64,000 nt of DNA from Onchidella celtica (taxonomy: Eukaryota; Mollusca; Gastropoda; Systellommatophora; Onchidiidae). A program made the translations under genes and the position numbers. The stretch spans positions 57,428,321 through 57,492,320 of the forward strand of contig OZ007570.1 of the NCBI GenBank assembly GCA_963931925.1, given 5' to 3'. Every line of letters starts with the position of its first letter. The first letter of the stretch is position 1. Below, one piece after another: positions 13,301 to 25,459 of this stretch. The notes under the pieces were generated by a model, which ran no database searches, was not told the DNA's origin, and worked only from the letters and a program-made list of their open reading frames with translations.

Positions 13301-15526
13301 TTAAAACTTGCGTTCTTCTAGGTCCAGAAATGAGGTGAAACTGAGTACATGTATTTACTTTTTACAGAAATTATCATGCTGAAATTACTGAAGTGACATC
13401 TCACATGTTAAAAATTTGACAAAACATTGCCTTCCCGATTCCAGAAGCCTTTTGTGAAATAAATGTTTTTATCTCTTCCCGGTATTTACAATAAAGAATT
13501 TACACAATGTATATGTATGCGCTGCTTAATACATGTATGTACAAATGTAGGAATAGTAAAAATTATATTAAACAAACACACAAATAAATAATGGTTACAT
13601 AAATAATAACATTTTAATAATAAGTATGATATGTATAGGTCTGTGTGTGAGAGAAAGAGAAAAAGGGAAAGATCCGGTTATCTATCCAGTCATTGTTCGT
13701 GAAATTCATACAAATCCATGCAAGCAAGAACGGCTTACATGTATATAGGCCTATCATCATTTAAAAAGATCTGCTGACATACATGTAGGCCTATTAGTAT
13801 TTATGGCAGCCCATCAATGTACAGGGTGTCCACAAAGTCAGCACACATAGATATAAAGCGTGAATGTGCTCAAATTAACGGTATAGGTAGTGTGGAGTTA
13901 TTGCATCGAGTTCACGTGATTCTTGCAAAGCGCGTCGATCTTTGCATCACAAATGGTGGAAATCAATGTACAAGGTGTCCCTAAAGTCTGCACACACAGC
14001 CATAAACAATGAATGTGCTCAAATTAACGGTAGTGTGGAGTTATTGCATCGAGTTCACGTGACTCTTGCAAAGCGTATCGATCTTTGCATCACAAATGGT
14101 GGAAATCATATTGAAGATGTTATTTGTTAATATTCCAATTGAACAAAATGTTGAAAATTTACTTATTTCTTGAAAATGTACATTTTGCCAATGTGTCTAG
14201 ACTTTAGGGATACCCAGTAGTTTCCATCCATATCACCCGAACAATCTGCCGTAATATGAGAAAAGACCGTACCCGGCCAGCACTCCTACGTTAACCCGGT
14301 GTAGATTTGTACATTATTATTTCCGTAAGGGCGGTTTTCCTTCACCAACCTATGTCAACACGATATCGTAACCAGTGGATCTGCGAAGTAGGCCTAACTA
14401 TGACTAGAAACAATAAGATGAGACACTGTCTTCTCCCCATCACCAAAAAAACATGCACACAATTTGCGCGCTGACCGGGGGCGGGGCCCATGGAGCATAG
14501 TGTGAAACGAATGCTTGATTGTAAATTTATGATGCAAAATTGTGACAGTGCTACTGCGACTAAAAAAAAAAAAGGCAAAATATAGCCAGAGTTTTCCCAC
14601 AGAGACTGAGGTTATAAGCTTAATTCCACAATCCCACAATAAGTGACGTCAATCAAGCCCTATAGCGATAGCTGAACAGTGAACAAAATTCAATATTTTC
14701 CCCTATTTGGCTTTGTAAAATGAGGAACTTTTCATGTCTTCCGCGCGTTTGCCGTTAGGTGGCGGTGCGAAATCTGTGCACGCTAAAAGTACTAGCTATC
14801 TTATCTTATCAACTGTACCATAGTATCTTTGCTCCTATGTGCAAACTTCAAACCTAGATGTCGGGTATCCGGAGATTTGCTGGTTGGGTATGCGCCAAAA
14901 ACAAAATATTTGGGGGGGGAGAGAATTAAACAAACTTTAATAGCCCATAGCGCCCTGCTTTATTCCTTGTTTCATTTCAGTTTACTTGTAAAGCCAGTGA
15001 AACTTCATCGTGCCAAAATTAGAAGCCAACGATAGAGCATGTTGTTTCATTCAATGGAGTTAAAACGCAACCTCGGTTTTTGTTTGTTCTACCTCTTTTT
15101 TATGAAAAACTGGAGGCCTTTTAGTACTGTGTGTAGAAAAGGTATAGCAAATGCACACTTTGACACGTGTTTAAAATGCCTTGTGGCACTTATCAAGCTG
15201 TTTCACAGTTCCGATTTATTTTAAAATTCCTTAAATCCCAATGGTCAAGCCGCGAACGTTTTACGTCGAATTTCTCTGCTGTGAAAAAGCGGGGTTGGAG
15301 CAAACACGACTAAAGTCGCTAAAAACTTAATTCAGGTTGTTAGGCTGGCATTATGGTTTTGTTTCCGGAATATGTTAGGAACAGATAGGTGACGTCGGCG
15401 ACCACTTACATTGAAGCCTACAGAACTGGCCCGGACATTGCCGTCTTTCCGTCTGATGATAGCACATTGTTGGACGTGATCTGTGGAGATCAGAGCATCC
15501 TGCAGCAGGTTGGATAACTGACTCAT
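10389..15526 (-). CDS. PFN4: Profilin-4, complete, four coding exons
   Basis: Coding exons in transcript order are 15410-15526, 12816-12950, 11920-12025 and 10389-10417. Phases agree at every junction (0, 0, 1) and all introns are GT-AG. The product is 128 aa, against 129 for human PFN4 as I recall. Exon 1 starts [12 protein letters not shown] and ends SSVGFN. Exon 2 carries [18 protein letters not shown]. Exon 3 carries [14 protein letters not shown]. The 29-nt last exon ends DYFKEKGK. These match the vertebrate PFN4 blocks in the same order. In this family PFN4 is a divergent, testis-enriched profilin with weak actin and polyproline binding, linked to spermatid shaping; that role is transferred, not seen. 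The ATG at 15524-15526 was chosen because it aligns with the family start. A splice acceptor (CTTTCGCAG) lies 12 bases upstream of it, so an untranslated 5' exon is expected. Introns 1 and 3 hold transposon remnants. FAM228 is the divergent neighbour. Confidence 0.93.
10521..10722. mobile_element. Foldback (MITE-like) element, family A copy 2, in PFN4 intron 3
   Basis: The left end, GGGGTGAAACAGACC followed by GCTGGTGTAGGTACCAGGCC, is mirrored at the right end by CCAGTCTGGCACCTACACCA and ATTTCACCCC. The arms match copy 1 at 1699-1848, but the centre is longer and unrelated. It lies in the intron between the last two PFN4 coding exons. It is non-coding. Confidence 0.8.
11516..11882. repeat. 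Dispersed repeat family B, CpG-poor copy, in PFN4 intron 3
   Basis: This roughly 370-base segment aligns end to end by eye with 14430-14815. Shared blocks include CATGCACACA, GGGGGTGGGGC against GGGGGCGGGGC, TGAACAAAATTCA, GGCTTTGTAAAAT and the ending CATCTTATCA against TATCTTATCA. This copy carries TG or CA where the other has CG, as expected of an older, deaminated copy. No open frame or inverted termini were found, so its class is unknown. Confidence 0.7.
12026..12815. other. PFN4 intron 2
   Basis: This is the intron between the second and third PFN4 coding exons. It contains a G-rich tract at 12616-12641 interrupted by one T, and no recognised element. Confidence 0.8.
13813..14220 (+). 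mobile_element. Tc1/mariner-like remnant with internal tandem duplication
   Basis: Copy A (13813-13961) and copy B (13962-14104) are about 145-base tandem units. Each starts with a terminal-repeat-like TACARGGTGTCC and ends in an open stretch. In copy B this stretch reads [17 protein letters not shown] then VIC and a stop, resembling the C-terminal tail of Tc1/mariner-type transposases. An inverted counterpart of the terminus, GACTTTAGGGATACCC, lies at 14201-14216. The segment looks like an internally deleted copy in which a left terminus was joined to the transposase 3' end and then duplicated. It lies in PFN4 intron 1 and has no catalytic domain. Confidence 0.6.
14430..14815. repeat. Dispersed repeat family B, CpG-rich copy, in PFN4 intron 1
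   Basis: This is the second member of the pair described at 11516-11882. It keeps CpG-rich blocks such as GCGCGCTGACCGGGGGCGGG and CCGCGCGTTTGCCGTTAG. The age difference is inferred from CpG content alone. A 12-base A-run interrupts the alignment at about 14561. Confidence 0.7.
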
Positions 15527-16925
15527 TTTCACTGAATCCTGCGAAAGAAAAATTGGCCAACGTAAAGAAAAAAAAAATGAAATGATGCATTTTTACTCAT
15601 GCCAGTGACGAGGAGGAACTAGTAATAGAAGAAGATCGGTTGTCTCATTTAGAAAAAATAATGATCTGTCAACGTCTTCGGAAAAAGAAGGGAACGATAG
15701 GGTGGGGTGTGAGTGGGCGGGGGGAGGAGAAAAGACGAATGAAAACCAGGAAGAAGATAATTATGAGGGACAGCATTTTTTAAATAAGACGTCGGCCATA
15801 GATGAAACTAAGTAGGCCTATAAAAAGTGTGTTACTTTGGCTTAACAAGTATTTCATTGTCCGAGTCGTAACAGGCACAAAATGATATAAATTGGAATAT
15901 ATTCATGCATTTTTTTCGTACACTTTCTGTGTGTGCATGTGTGTTTTTCATATTTTTGTTTGTTTGTCTATGGTTGCAAGTCAGACTATGAATGGCAAGG
16001 CTCGAGCTGTAACTCCGTGTGATACAAAAGCCCCATTCTTCACGTTTTTTGGTCTGCCAGTCCTCAAAATGAGCGTCTAACGACCGCCAATCACGTTACG
16101 AGTAGAAAAATTAACAACGAAACGGCCACCATTGTGCTGCCCTAGAAAACTAGGAAAATAAGGGGCAAAACTGACGGTTCTGGTGCTGTCACGAAATTAC
16201 TTGAGCTCTGAAGATCCTGGATGAAACATTTTAAAATTTGTGGGCACTTAGAACTTCCGGGATCCAAGCATCTGAATGGACGATCTTGATCAGATCTGAT
16301 ACTTTCAAATGGACCAGAAAAATGTGTGCACCAAAAAATGAAGAATCGTGCAATTTTCCGAGGATGCCAATAGTCCGAAAATCGTCTGCATTTTGTCCAT
16401 AGACGATGACATGCGTTACACAAACGCCAAGTAAAGAGGACGCATAATTAAAAATTTAATTGGCAATTAATGTACCACACATAACAGATCTTCAGTATGT
16501 CCAGGTAATAACATCAGGTCTTTAACGTCACAGTTCCTTTGTTGTTGATAAGTACTGGCTAAAACCTCAAGATAACATCCTCAGAAATGGATTATTGTTC
16601 CAAAGAGAAAAAAGCGACCAGGGAGGAAAGAAACAGGATCTACTCATGTACATTAAATATGTTCCACATTGACAAAACAGCCCAGAGACTGAAGCAAAAA
16701 AAAAAAAAATGAGGAAAAGCTGTGCCACTTGAAAACGTACCTCAAATTATTGAGGCGTTGCTCATTTGCTACCGCATTATTATCGCGCTTTTCGTCTGGC
16801 CATAAATAAAAGCCCACCGGCTACACAACATGCCCATGCACGCACTTAAATGAATGCTCATTCTTTAACCCTCTGCTGCACATATATATGTCACCTGTCA
16901 CCTGTCGGCTTCATCGTCATCGATG

Positions 16926-17618
16926 TTAGCTGCTACAGTGGATGTCACGACAAAATCTCCTCCACCCAATCCTGTCCTTAGCTTTCCTAGTTAGTTCACT
17001 TATTTCCAGCTGGCTGACTTTCTTGATGTTATCGTGATATGTAATGGGTGGTCTTCCTTGTTTTCTCTTTGTTTCTGTCTTTCCTTGAAGGATTGATATC
17101 ATAAGGGCCGTGCTTTTGTTTCGGGCCGCGTGGCCGATGTATGCAAGTCTTCTTTTATTTATTTCAGGTATAATTCTTCTGGTGGTGCCAAGCTGTTCTA
17201 AGATGCTTGTATTTGTTCTCCTTTCTGTCCAACTTATTCTGAGTAGCCTTCTGTAAAGCCACATTTCAGCTGCCTCCAATCTTGTTATGTCTGCCTTTTT
17301 GAGTGTCCAGGCTTCACAACCATATAGTAGGACTGGCCAGATCAAGCACTTAAGTATGTTCACTTTGAGGTCCGTTGGTGTGCCTCTATCCTTCCAAATG
17401 TTGTTTAGTTGAACCATTTTGTGTTTTGCCATTCCTATCCTTGTTTTTATGTCCTTTGAGCAGCTTCCATCTTGCGATTTATGTGATCCTAGGTATTTGA
17501 AATCAGTCACTTTTTCTAGTGCTGTTTTGTTTACTAGTATCTCCTGGTGTTCATGGTGCCCTGTTCCAGTATGCATATATATGTATTGCCATATATTCAA
17601 ACTTCTCAAAACATGCAA
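16926..17618 (-). pseudogene. 5'-truncated non-LTR retrotransposon, C-terminal part of the RT polyprotein
   Basis: An open frame of 230 codons on the minus strand. It holds the block after the RT active site seen in many LINE proteins: FKYLG, then LLYGCEAWTLKKADITRLEA, LYRRLLRISWTERRTN, RRLAYIGHAAR, and a basic C-terminus with KRKQGRPP and RIGWRRFCRDIH. Catalytic RT motifs and the endonuclease are absent, and the similarity begins only around codon 25. This is the usual result of 5' truncation on insertion. The frame itself is not interrupted, so the copy is not very old. The LINE clade cannot be fixed by eye. Confidence 0.8.
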
Positions 17619-19577
17619 AACTGATTTTAAACCCTATGGCCGCCAGGAGAGATTGGCCGCTCCTTCCGATTTTTTTGTTTTTGTTTTGTTTTATTTTAAC
17701 TGCAAGTGGTAACCGTATAAATTTGGCATCTGGTACATGTTCTCTCTGGGGCTCGCACTGACCTGGAAATCTCCAGAAAGATTACGTTTCCACACAGCCG
17801 TTTTCACTGGTTCTTGGAATACAGCATTTTAAAAAAATGGTTTAACTGACTAAAAGTAGTATTAGGGTTAAAACAGTCGTATATAATTATGTGAAAACAT
17901 AAATACGCTGTAAATACTTGTAACCTATTTTTTCGGGGTGGGAGTGGAGAGGCAGTATTCCAGAGTGTTAAAATTGGACATCAGGTGACGTAGGCCTACT
18001 TCACATATGGAACATTGGACACTTGAGGGTTGAGTTGTCTATCTGACTACACGGAACACAAATCTCACTTCACAAATTCACTATACTGTAATTTCATAAG
18101 TAAAGATCCAAAAATCACCCGTTATTATTTCTTTCAGTGGCTGACATGCCAAAACAATCGTGTATTTCTACCTCAAACATAATGTACAAAACAGACATCC
18201 TAGCCGGTATGTTATACTGCTGTCAAATTTTGATGTTCCTCTTACCACTTCATAAGATTTCCTTACGGAACTTTCCCATTTCTGAAAATCCATTATGTAC
18301 AATTCCACTGTGTATTTACACTTCACAAATGCGATGAAGAATTTCACATATCCCCACAGCAAACAGTTCTATCGACACCGAAATGGCACACTATGGATGA
18401 AAATTCGCCAAGATGTGCCCCCTGGAGAAACGATCGATCGATCACACGTGAAATATTCTTGCTGAAGGAGCCAATCAACAATAATCCACTGTGAGGAAAC
18501 GCCAGCTCGATAAAGCAATAAAAGACCTGCCTATCAGTCATTGAGTGAAATCCCTGCAAAGGTGTCCAATAAAAGTATTTTAGGGATTTCTCTTATTGTG
18601 TGCAATTCTCTAACTTGCGGCCACTCGCTTCGCTAGTCAACGCAAAATGAACAGAATTCCAGCAAAGTTGCCAGTAAACACAGTCGACGGCGGCTTTTTA
18701 TTCTCCAAGTGACAGCCCTGATAAGCCCATGAGCCGCCTATGGGTCCCCGATGTTGGTTCAAAGAATTAAAACTCCAAAGAGTTTCGCTCTGGACTAGTC
18801 CACTTAGCATTCACAGGACGCGACGAAAGGTAAGTCCAACAAATAATTCACCGTCCAACATAACTTTGTAGTAATTTTATCGCCTCTTTTCTTTTGGGCA
18901 CCATAGACGGGCGAGAACAACTATTCTGACGCTAAGGACTCTAAATGGCATCAGGTGAACTTAATTTTAACTGTTAGTAGCGCCAAGACATTAGATTGCC
19001 TTGTTCACAGGGGACCAAAATTGATTTCACCTTCGCCGTAAGTCACTAAAAGCTATGCATGGTGTATGCCGTGGTGTCTGATCAACATTACACTCCCGAA
19101 CAACAATTTATCAGGATAGCTCTTGAAAAGTATGGTGTCTGTCAGGTCTATTTTCTACGAGTAGGATACAACAATAAAATTTTCTTTAGGAGTGTGGTGT
19201 ATCTCAGAGCCCAGGACGTACAACTAAGGGTAAGTCAATAAAATCCTCTTTAGAAAGAATGACAATAAAACCTCTTTAAAAGTATGGTGTCTGTGAGTCA
19301 CCAGGACGTCCAAGCAGGAAAAGTAAAAATGCATGTGCGTTGGTGAGCACCCTCCTGCATACTTTAAAAACTTAAAACTATGGGGAAAATAGTTGATGAC
19401 GTCATTGAGGAATACCTAGAATTTCAAGAAAAGAAGTCCCAGAAATAAGATAATAACGAATGTATTCAATTGCTTCTGGGTCCATTAGACCCACGACGTA
19501 CGGTGAAGGTTAAAATTGTTAGAGGATAGCCAAAATGTTCACATTCATCGAGGAAAATTATCTATTGATAACTTAGA

Positions 19578-19745
19578 TCATTGTTTCTCAAACTTGTTTG
19601 TGCCATGCCCCACTTCAATTTTCCACAAAAACCTGCGCCCCACCATGGTCAGACAATGTCAGTGTACAGTCTATACAAAAGATTTTAAAAATATTCCATG
19701 CCCCACCAAAATATTGCGCGCGCCCGACCATGTGGAATACTGACT
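19578..19745 (+). mobile_element. hAT-like non-autonomous remnant
   Basis: The segment starts ATCATTGTTTCTCAAACTTG and continues with GCCATGCCCCACTTC and two further GCCCCACC blocks. This resembles the termini of hAT-derived non-autonomous elements, which often begin CAGTGGTTCTCAAAC. No coding sequence remains. The right end was not defined by a matching terminus. Confidence 0.45.
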
Positions 19746-20860
19746 CAGACAATGGGTCACGCATTAAACACCGGACACCTGATGAAGTGTTCCAAATATG
19801 AACTAGCCGACTTGGCAATGGGGGGGGGGGGGGGGTGGGGGGGGGGTGTAAAGATCGAATAGTGTAAATAATAAAAACCTCGACAATATTTTAATCTTGT
19901 TTTACAGCAATGCACGAGTCCTGTCGTGGATGAGTTTGAGTGGGTTAATACAACTTTTAACATCAGAACAAAAACTAAAACTGCGGCGTTTTTAATGAAA
20001 GATATTTTGTTGGTGTGAAATATATGGATATGAATGGTGGAATGAACTAAATATGTAGGCCTAATGTACATATGAAAAACAAGAACAAAAACTGCGAATG
20101 TTTCATTCAGGTAGTAAAAATTCTCCTAAATAAAAGATCCTTATTTGAACATTATTTCAAGCAATGAGAAAACAAGAGACCAAAGTGAAGCAAGAATTTA
20201 CAAGAGACCAATGGCGCTTTCTTTTCTTTTGTTATTTCCGACTTTCTCTATTGATTGTTGGGGACCTAGACAGTACAGTGCGGAAAAGGGGCTCAAATCT
20301 TATCGCTCGTCGTGCTGAGAGACTATTGACATTTCACTGTATAGAAAATGCTGACAAGTTTAATACGACATGTAAGCCTAACTTAGCTCCTCGCCAGCTA
20401 TTGTTCGCGGCTCAACATGAACAGCCGTAAATCACCGCTGTCTTTATTGAACGGATTGATTAAGGGGTTATGCCCCCTTGCTGAGACATATCTTACAGCT
20501 TCCATCACTCTCAAGAGTTCGATAGGGAACGCCAGATATATCCACTGTGTGTAAAGAGTTTGTCGAAGAAAATACAAGAATTAAGCAGTAGGACGGGCCT
20601 TGATCACCTGTAATTCAATAGGTGTGACATCACACCTCAAAACAACCGCATTTGCGGAAGCCAAGTGTCTATTTTCTGACATGCGAAAAGGAAAGACAAT
20701 TCTATTTTGTAATGAACACATTAAAAACACACACACACACACCTACATACACACCACGCACACACACACACCACTGTAGGCTCGCATTATTTCAGTAACA
20801 ATACAAATAAACTGAAACGTATTGTAATATAATGTAAAAATATAATATAAGATGATATGA

Positions 20861-21020
20861 TATAATATAATATAATATAATATAATATAATATAATATAA
20901 TATAATATAATATAATATAATATAATATAATATAATATAATATAATATAATATAATATAATATAATATAATATAATATAATATAATATAATATAATATAA
21001 TATAATATAATATAATATAA
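20861..21020 (+). repeat. Pentanucleotide microsatellite (TATAA)32
   Basis: 160 bases of uninterrupted TATAA repeat, flanked by imperfect copies on the left from about 20826. The open frames that cross it are artefacts of the repeat. Confidence 0.97.
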
Positions 21021-22195
21021 TTATACTGTACAAAACACAATTTTCATCTTTTCTTGTCTGCCAGATTTCGCCACCCACGTGTTGTAAAACCAATAACCAA
21101 CATTAAATGCCATGATATCCCTGACTTACCGGGACGCCCCGTACTTGGAACTGGGGGTTGGTTGTCAAATCCAGATCCCCCATGCCTTGCCACAGCACGT
21201 ATTTCAATGAATATAATTATTATTGTCCACAGAATCAACTGTTTCTAGTAGTTATTCCTAAATCATATTCAACGCAGACGATCGTCATGGACGGTCGCAT
21301 TAAATGACTGATAATTATGTCATGGGTTGGAAAAAGTAACCGTTTTTTCAAAATACAAAATTTCAGTTTCTATTTTTGATAATTATTATACCTATAATTG
21401 GATAATAAACGCACATATTAAATGTCTGCGTAAGACTGTCCCATCAGCAGCCTATAAATTCAAGTGAGTACTTTTGGAATTTCATTGCACCGATAGGATT
21501 TTATTATTTTTACAGTACAGCCATTGAAATAAATTTATCACGACACCAGTCCAAAGAAAATAATATGTCTTATTTAATTAACGACATAAAGGCAGGGTTG
21601 CGCGGTTTTGACTCTGGTCACCACCGAATCCCAAATTCAACACAGTTCAAAGTTATTGATTTATGTCCAAACTTTTTGGAATGCCGACTTCTTTATGGAA
21701 CTCTTGGTCCTTCATGGATTCCAATGCACTCTGATAATAATAATAGTTAATAATATTCATTTATTTATTTATTTCTTTTATTTATCTTCCCCCCCCCCCC
21801 CCCAAATCAAATAATCTCCTCCAAAAAGAAAACTTCAAGATCGGCAACTGAATCTCTCGACAAGCAATTTGTCTCATTAAAGATGTCAACTTTCGATCCC
21901 AAACGCTTTGTCGACCCCCGATTGACCCCCTGGATAGTAAAGCACTTTAGAGACCCCTGACTGAGGCAACAGTTTGCGCATTCTTAGGCCTGCGTTATAT
22001 AAAGTTACTGCACGATCTCTCATTATTCTAAAATCACAGAAAGTATCTAGTGAGATTCCAATACACCCGATTTTGCTGGCAAATTGAACTAGTTGTTGCC
22101 ATCGATTAGAACTCCCATTGACAAAAGATTTCAATTGCGTCCCATACTCAGGATAGTCGTAACAGAAAGCTGGTCCAGCGATAAAATGGCTTGTC

Positions 22196-22365
22196 TATGT
22201 ACGTATTCATTTATCTACTTACTCATTTACTGATCTATTCATTGATTTATTTACCTGTTAATTTACTTATTTATTTATTTATTTATTATTTACTTATTTA
22301 GCTATTCATTTATCTATCTATCTATTTATTTTTTTATTTTTTTATTAATCCATTTATTTATATTC
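22196..22365 (+). repeat. TTTA/ATCT-rich low-complexity tract
   Basis: Degenerate tetranucleotide repeats, mainly TTTA and ATCT, fill this stretch with scattered point changes. No other content is visible. Confidence 0.8.
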
Positions 22366-22998
22366 AACGTGCAAAATCACCGAGCCATGCACAAACGGTT
22401 ACAAAGTCGCATTTAAATCCTAGCCCGAACAAAATATTTTGTTTCTAAATTTAAAAAAAAAAAAAACTCCCATTGACAGCCGAGCGCCAGTGAGTTGTGC
22501 TGTGTATTGTTTTTCTAGAACGATCTGGTATGTTCTAGCCTATCTTTGAAGAAAGCAGAGTGACGGAGAGGTGGCAGATTGCCAAATTAATTTTTTCTTC
22601 AAGTCCAACGTCAAAGCGGTGGGGTAACTTTGTTATTCTCATTGCTCTATCAACGCTGCTTTTTCAGTGTAAATCCAAGTACCGGTAACGCCATTTCTAT
22701 TACATCATAACCATAATTCGGGTTGTCTTTAAAGTTATTGATGGAATTTCTTCAGATCTGCGCAATTTCAAAGCAATTAGGGACGATGGTACCAATCGGA
22801 GTGCTGTGGTGTGATCTTCTTTTGTGTTTTGTCGTTGGTTGAACAGATCGATCATTGTCTGAACTTCTCATTCCTAATGATTTGACATTTACTCGTGACG
22901 TTCAAAGACCGAACACTGAGGTGCGATCAAGAAGATTTGTTTTCATCACAGAAATTCCACGCGTAGGATTGACGTCAAATTTGTGCCACAAGAATGAC

Positions 22999-23145
22999 AA
23001 TCGTCCCCAGGGCCGTCTTACCATCATTATGGGTCCCTGGGCAAAGCAATAGGCCACGGCCCATCCGGTTTCAAAAACCAATGTACATTTTGCCTGCATG
23101 AGGCCCTCTACAGCCTTGGGGCTCCCGGGCGACTGCCCAGTGTAG
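22999..23145. mobile_element. Possible non-autonomous DNA element
   Basis: The left edge reads CCCAGGGCCGTCTTACCATC and the right part GCTCCCGGGCGACTGCCCAG. Between them is GGGTCCCTGGGCAAAGC. This 'gross GGCC / GGGCAA' pattern recurs in many invertebrate interspersed elements. There is only one copy in the window, so the call rests on pattern recognition alone. Confidence 0.35.
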
Positions 23146-25459
23146 ACATGCATGCGAAGCGACGGCTCTGGCCGTTCTTACGTAGATCCGCAGGCCACGA
23201 CATCACTTCGACGTCGGTCTGCTGTAAGGAACCAGCCCCTAAGTTAATCTGGCCGATCCTATGGAAAGCCCATACAATTCTACGTCAGACTGGCGTAGGG
23301 TGGGTAGTATTTCAGAATAATCGTTTACCCCATAGTTTTCATGACTAAAATTCCAAAGTACTGATCGGAATGTTCTACATGCACTAGCACAACAGAATGC
23401 TGGCATTTCTAGAACAATTGGTAAGCGCCTATATGCTCCACTGGCCTTGATAGAAACGATATGTAAAATCGATAAGAATAATGAACCAGAAATTTTGATT
23501 ATTCCTTATCAAATCAATATTCCACTGGGCAGATCAATAGACCAGCAGGTCAAACGAGGGTTCTGGATCCACTAATGGTGCTCGCGGTTCGATTGGCGTC
23601 AAAAGGGAGTTAACAACATAGTTGGCATTTAGTTCGATATTTGTACCTAGGTTGTCGGTCCTGTCTCAGGTTTAAACCAAGAGCGTATTTTAGGTTTTTA
23701 GACCATTTCGCTCTAAATATCATCGAAAAAACGATATTTTTTGGCAGCTATTAATTCTTGACCAATGAGATAATCTATTCGAAAGCCTGCTTACATTTGA
23801 TCAAACGTCACTTCAAATCTACATGCTCTGATCTTTCAGCATAACATTTAAGATAATATAACACTGATTTAGATTCTGAGCAATCTACTTAATCTATATT
23901 CACATGTTTAAATCGTAGCGGACAGGCTCTACACGATCATTTACCACATCTACACAGATTTAACAGAAAGAACTTCAACTCCAGTTTCGTATAGGAATAT
24001 TGTCAATTTTTTTTTTACTCATTTTCACGTCCAAATTTACCCATTTTTGTCCACATTAACGGACACTGTCCTTACAGTCACCGAACCATGCTCTTTAAAA
24101 GCAGCACCAGGCCCTATCGGGTAAAACCCTCTCTAGAAACAAACGAAGCAGTGTGCCCTGTTGTACTGTAATAATACAAAATACAAAAAATCGTTAATTG
24201 TGTCATCCGTTTGGGCATATCCCTCCTGAAGTGAGAACTAATAACCAAGCCGGCTTGTTTTAATAGAATTGGCACCCCAAATGAAACTCTTCGACCACCC
24301 TTTTGTTTAGGCCTATTTTTAAACAAATGTCTCGGGGCACTCAAGTTTCAATGATATAATAATATAGAACAAGAAGAATATGGCGATGAATACAAATTAT
24401 CTTAATCCTTGTTATCTTATAGTTTCGCGGCTTTATATGATAAGGTGTTAGTATTTTTGGTGTTTAAGTAAAGCGATCATGAATGGGTCTGTCTTAAAGA
24501 GCCTTCAAAAACAAGAACTGTATCTGCCGGTTCGAAAAGAATCGTGCGAGTATATTTATGGATAGTGTTAAATTAAGATTAAAAATTACAGTTAAAAGTG
24601 ATAGGCATTTACGGTCTTGGTTACATCAACGACAGTATCAAGCAGACCTACCTGTCGGCAAGAAGACATTACAACTGGACAAAATTACTATTACTGAATA
24701 CTGAGACAGCCCGCATTTTCGTTTAACTGTTTAACCGTTTGTATTTCAGTATTCTTAAATATTATCAACCTCTGCGCTTCTACTGAAAGAGTTTCTGAGT
24801 TTCTGATTCAACGGTATCATTAAGGTACATCGGATCGTCACTGTGCTCCTCGATTTTAGAACAAATGTGCCGACAGGGTTGAAAAAAAATGATATCGTTA
24901 AGTTATCGTAGTCATGCCCAAATTACCATTACTATTAATACTATATTAATATGGCTATTTTAATACTGTTACTGTTACAAGAGAAAGGGGTCTGGGGAAA
25001 TGGCTTAATATCTTTTTATACTGATAATGACACAGATCTATATTAGTTTCTTCTGTTTGCCTTTAATTTAATCCTTATACGTACTAACATCGGAATAATC
25101 AGACTTAAATTTCCATCGGGCACCACAATCACAGCAATCTAAAGTTAATACTACGATAGTTATCCAGAGGTGATACGGAGGTAGGCCTATATCACAAGTT
25201 AAAAAAAAAATCACCCTTTCAACAACATTACTAAATCACAGAGAACAGTCCTGGACTAAGTGCTGGCAACACCACTAACTGCAAATTGATTAGTCCGGCA
25301 CCACGCCACCTATAAAAACGGACACAGTCAAAGGCCTCGGGAATCACTGAGGTATGAACAAATAGTTTTATCGGGGAGACGACCGTCCTGTAAAACAATG
25401 CATAATATCTGACACGGCTCTAAAACACAGCGGAACTCGTAGGTTGTCATTTAATGTCT

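Noticed and set aside
19756..19800. Hammerhead-like CTGATGA core
   Set aside because: The required GAAA and pairing stems are missing.
20743..21093. 116-codon frame of Tyr-Ile-Leu repeats
   Set aside because: Translation of the (TATAA)n array.
23575..23605. tRNA B-box-like GGTTCGATTGG
   Set aside because: No A box, acceptor stem or cloverleaf could be drawn around it.
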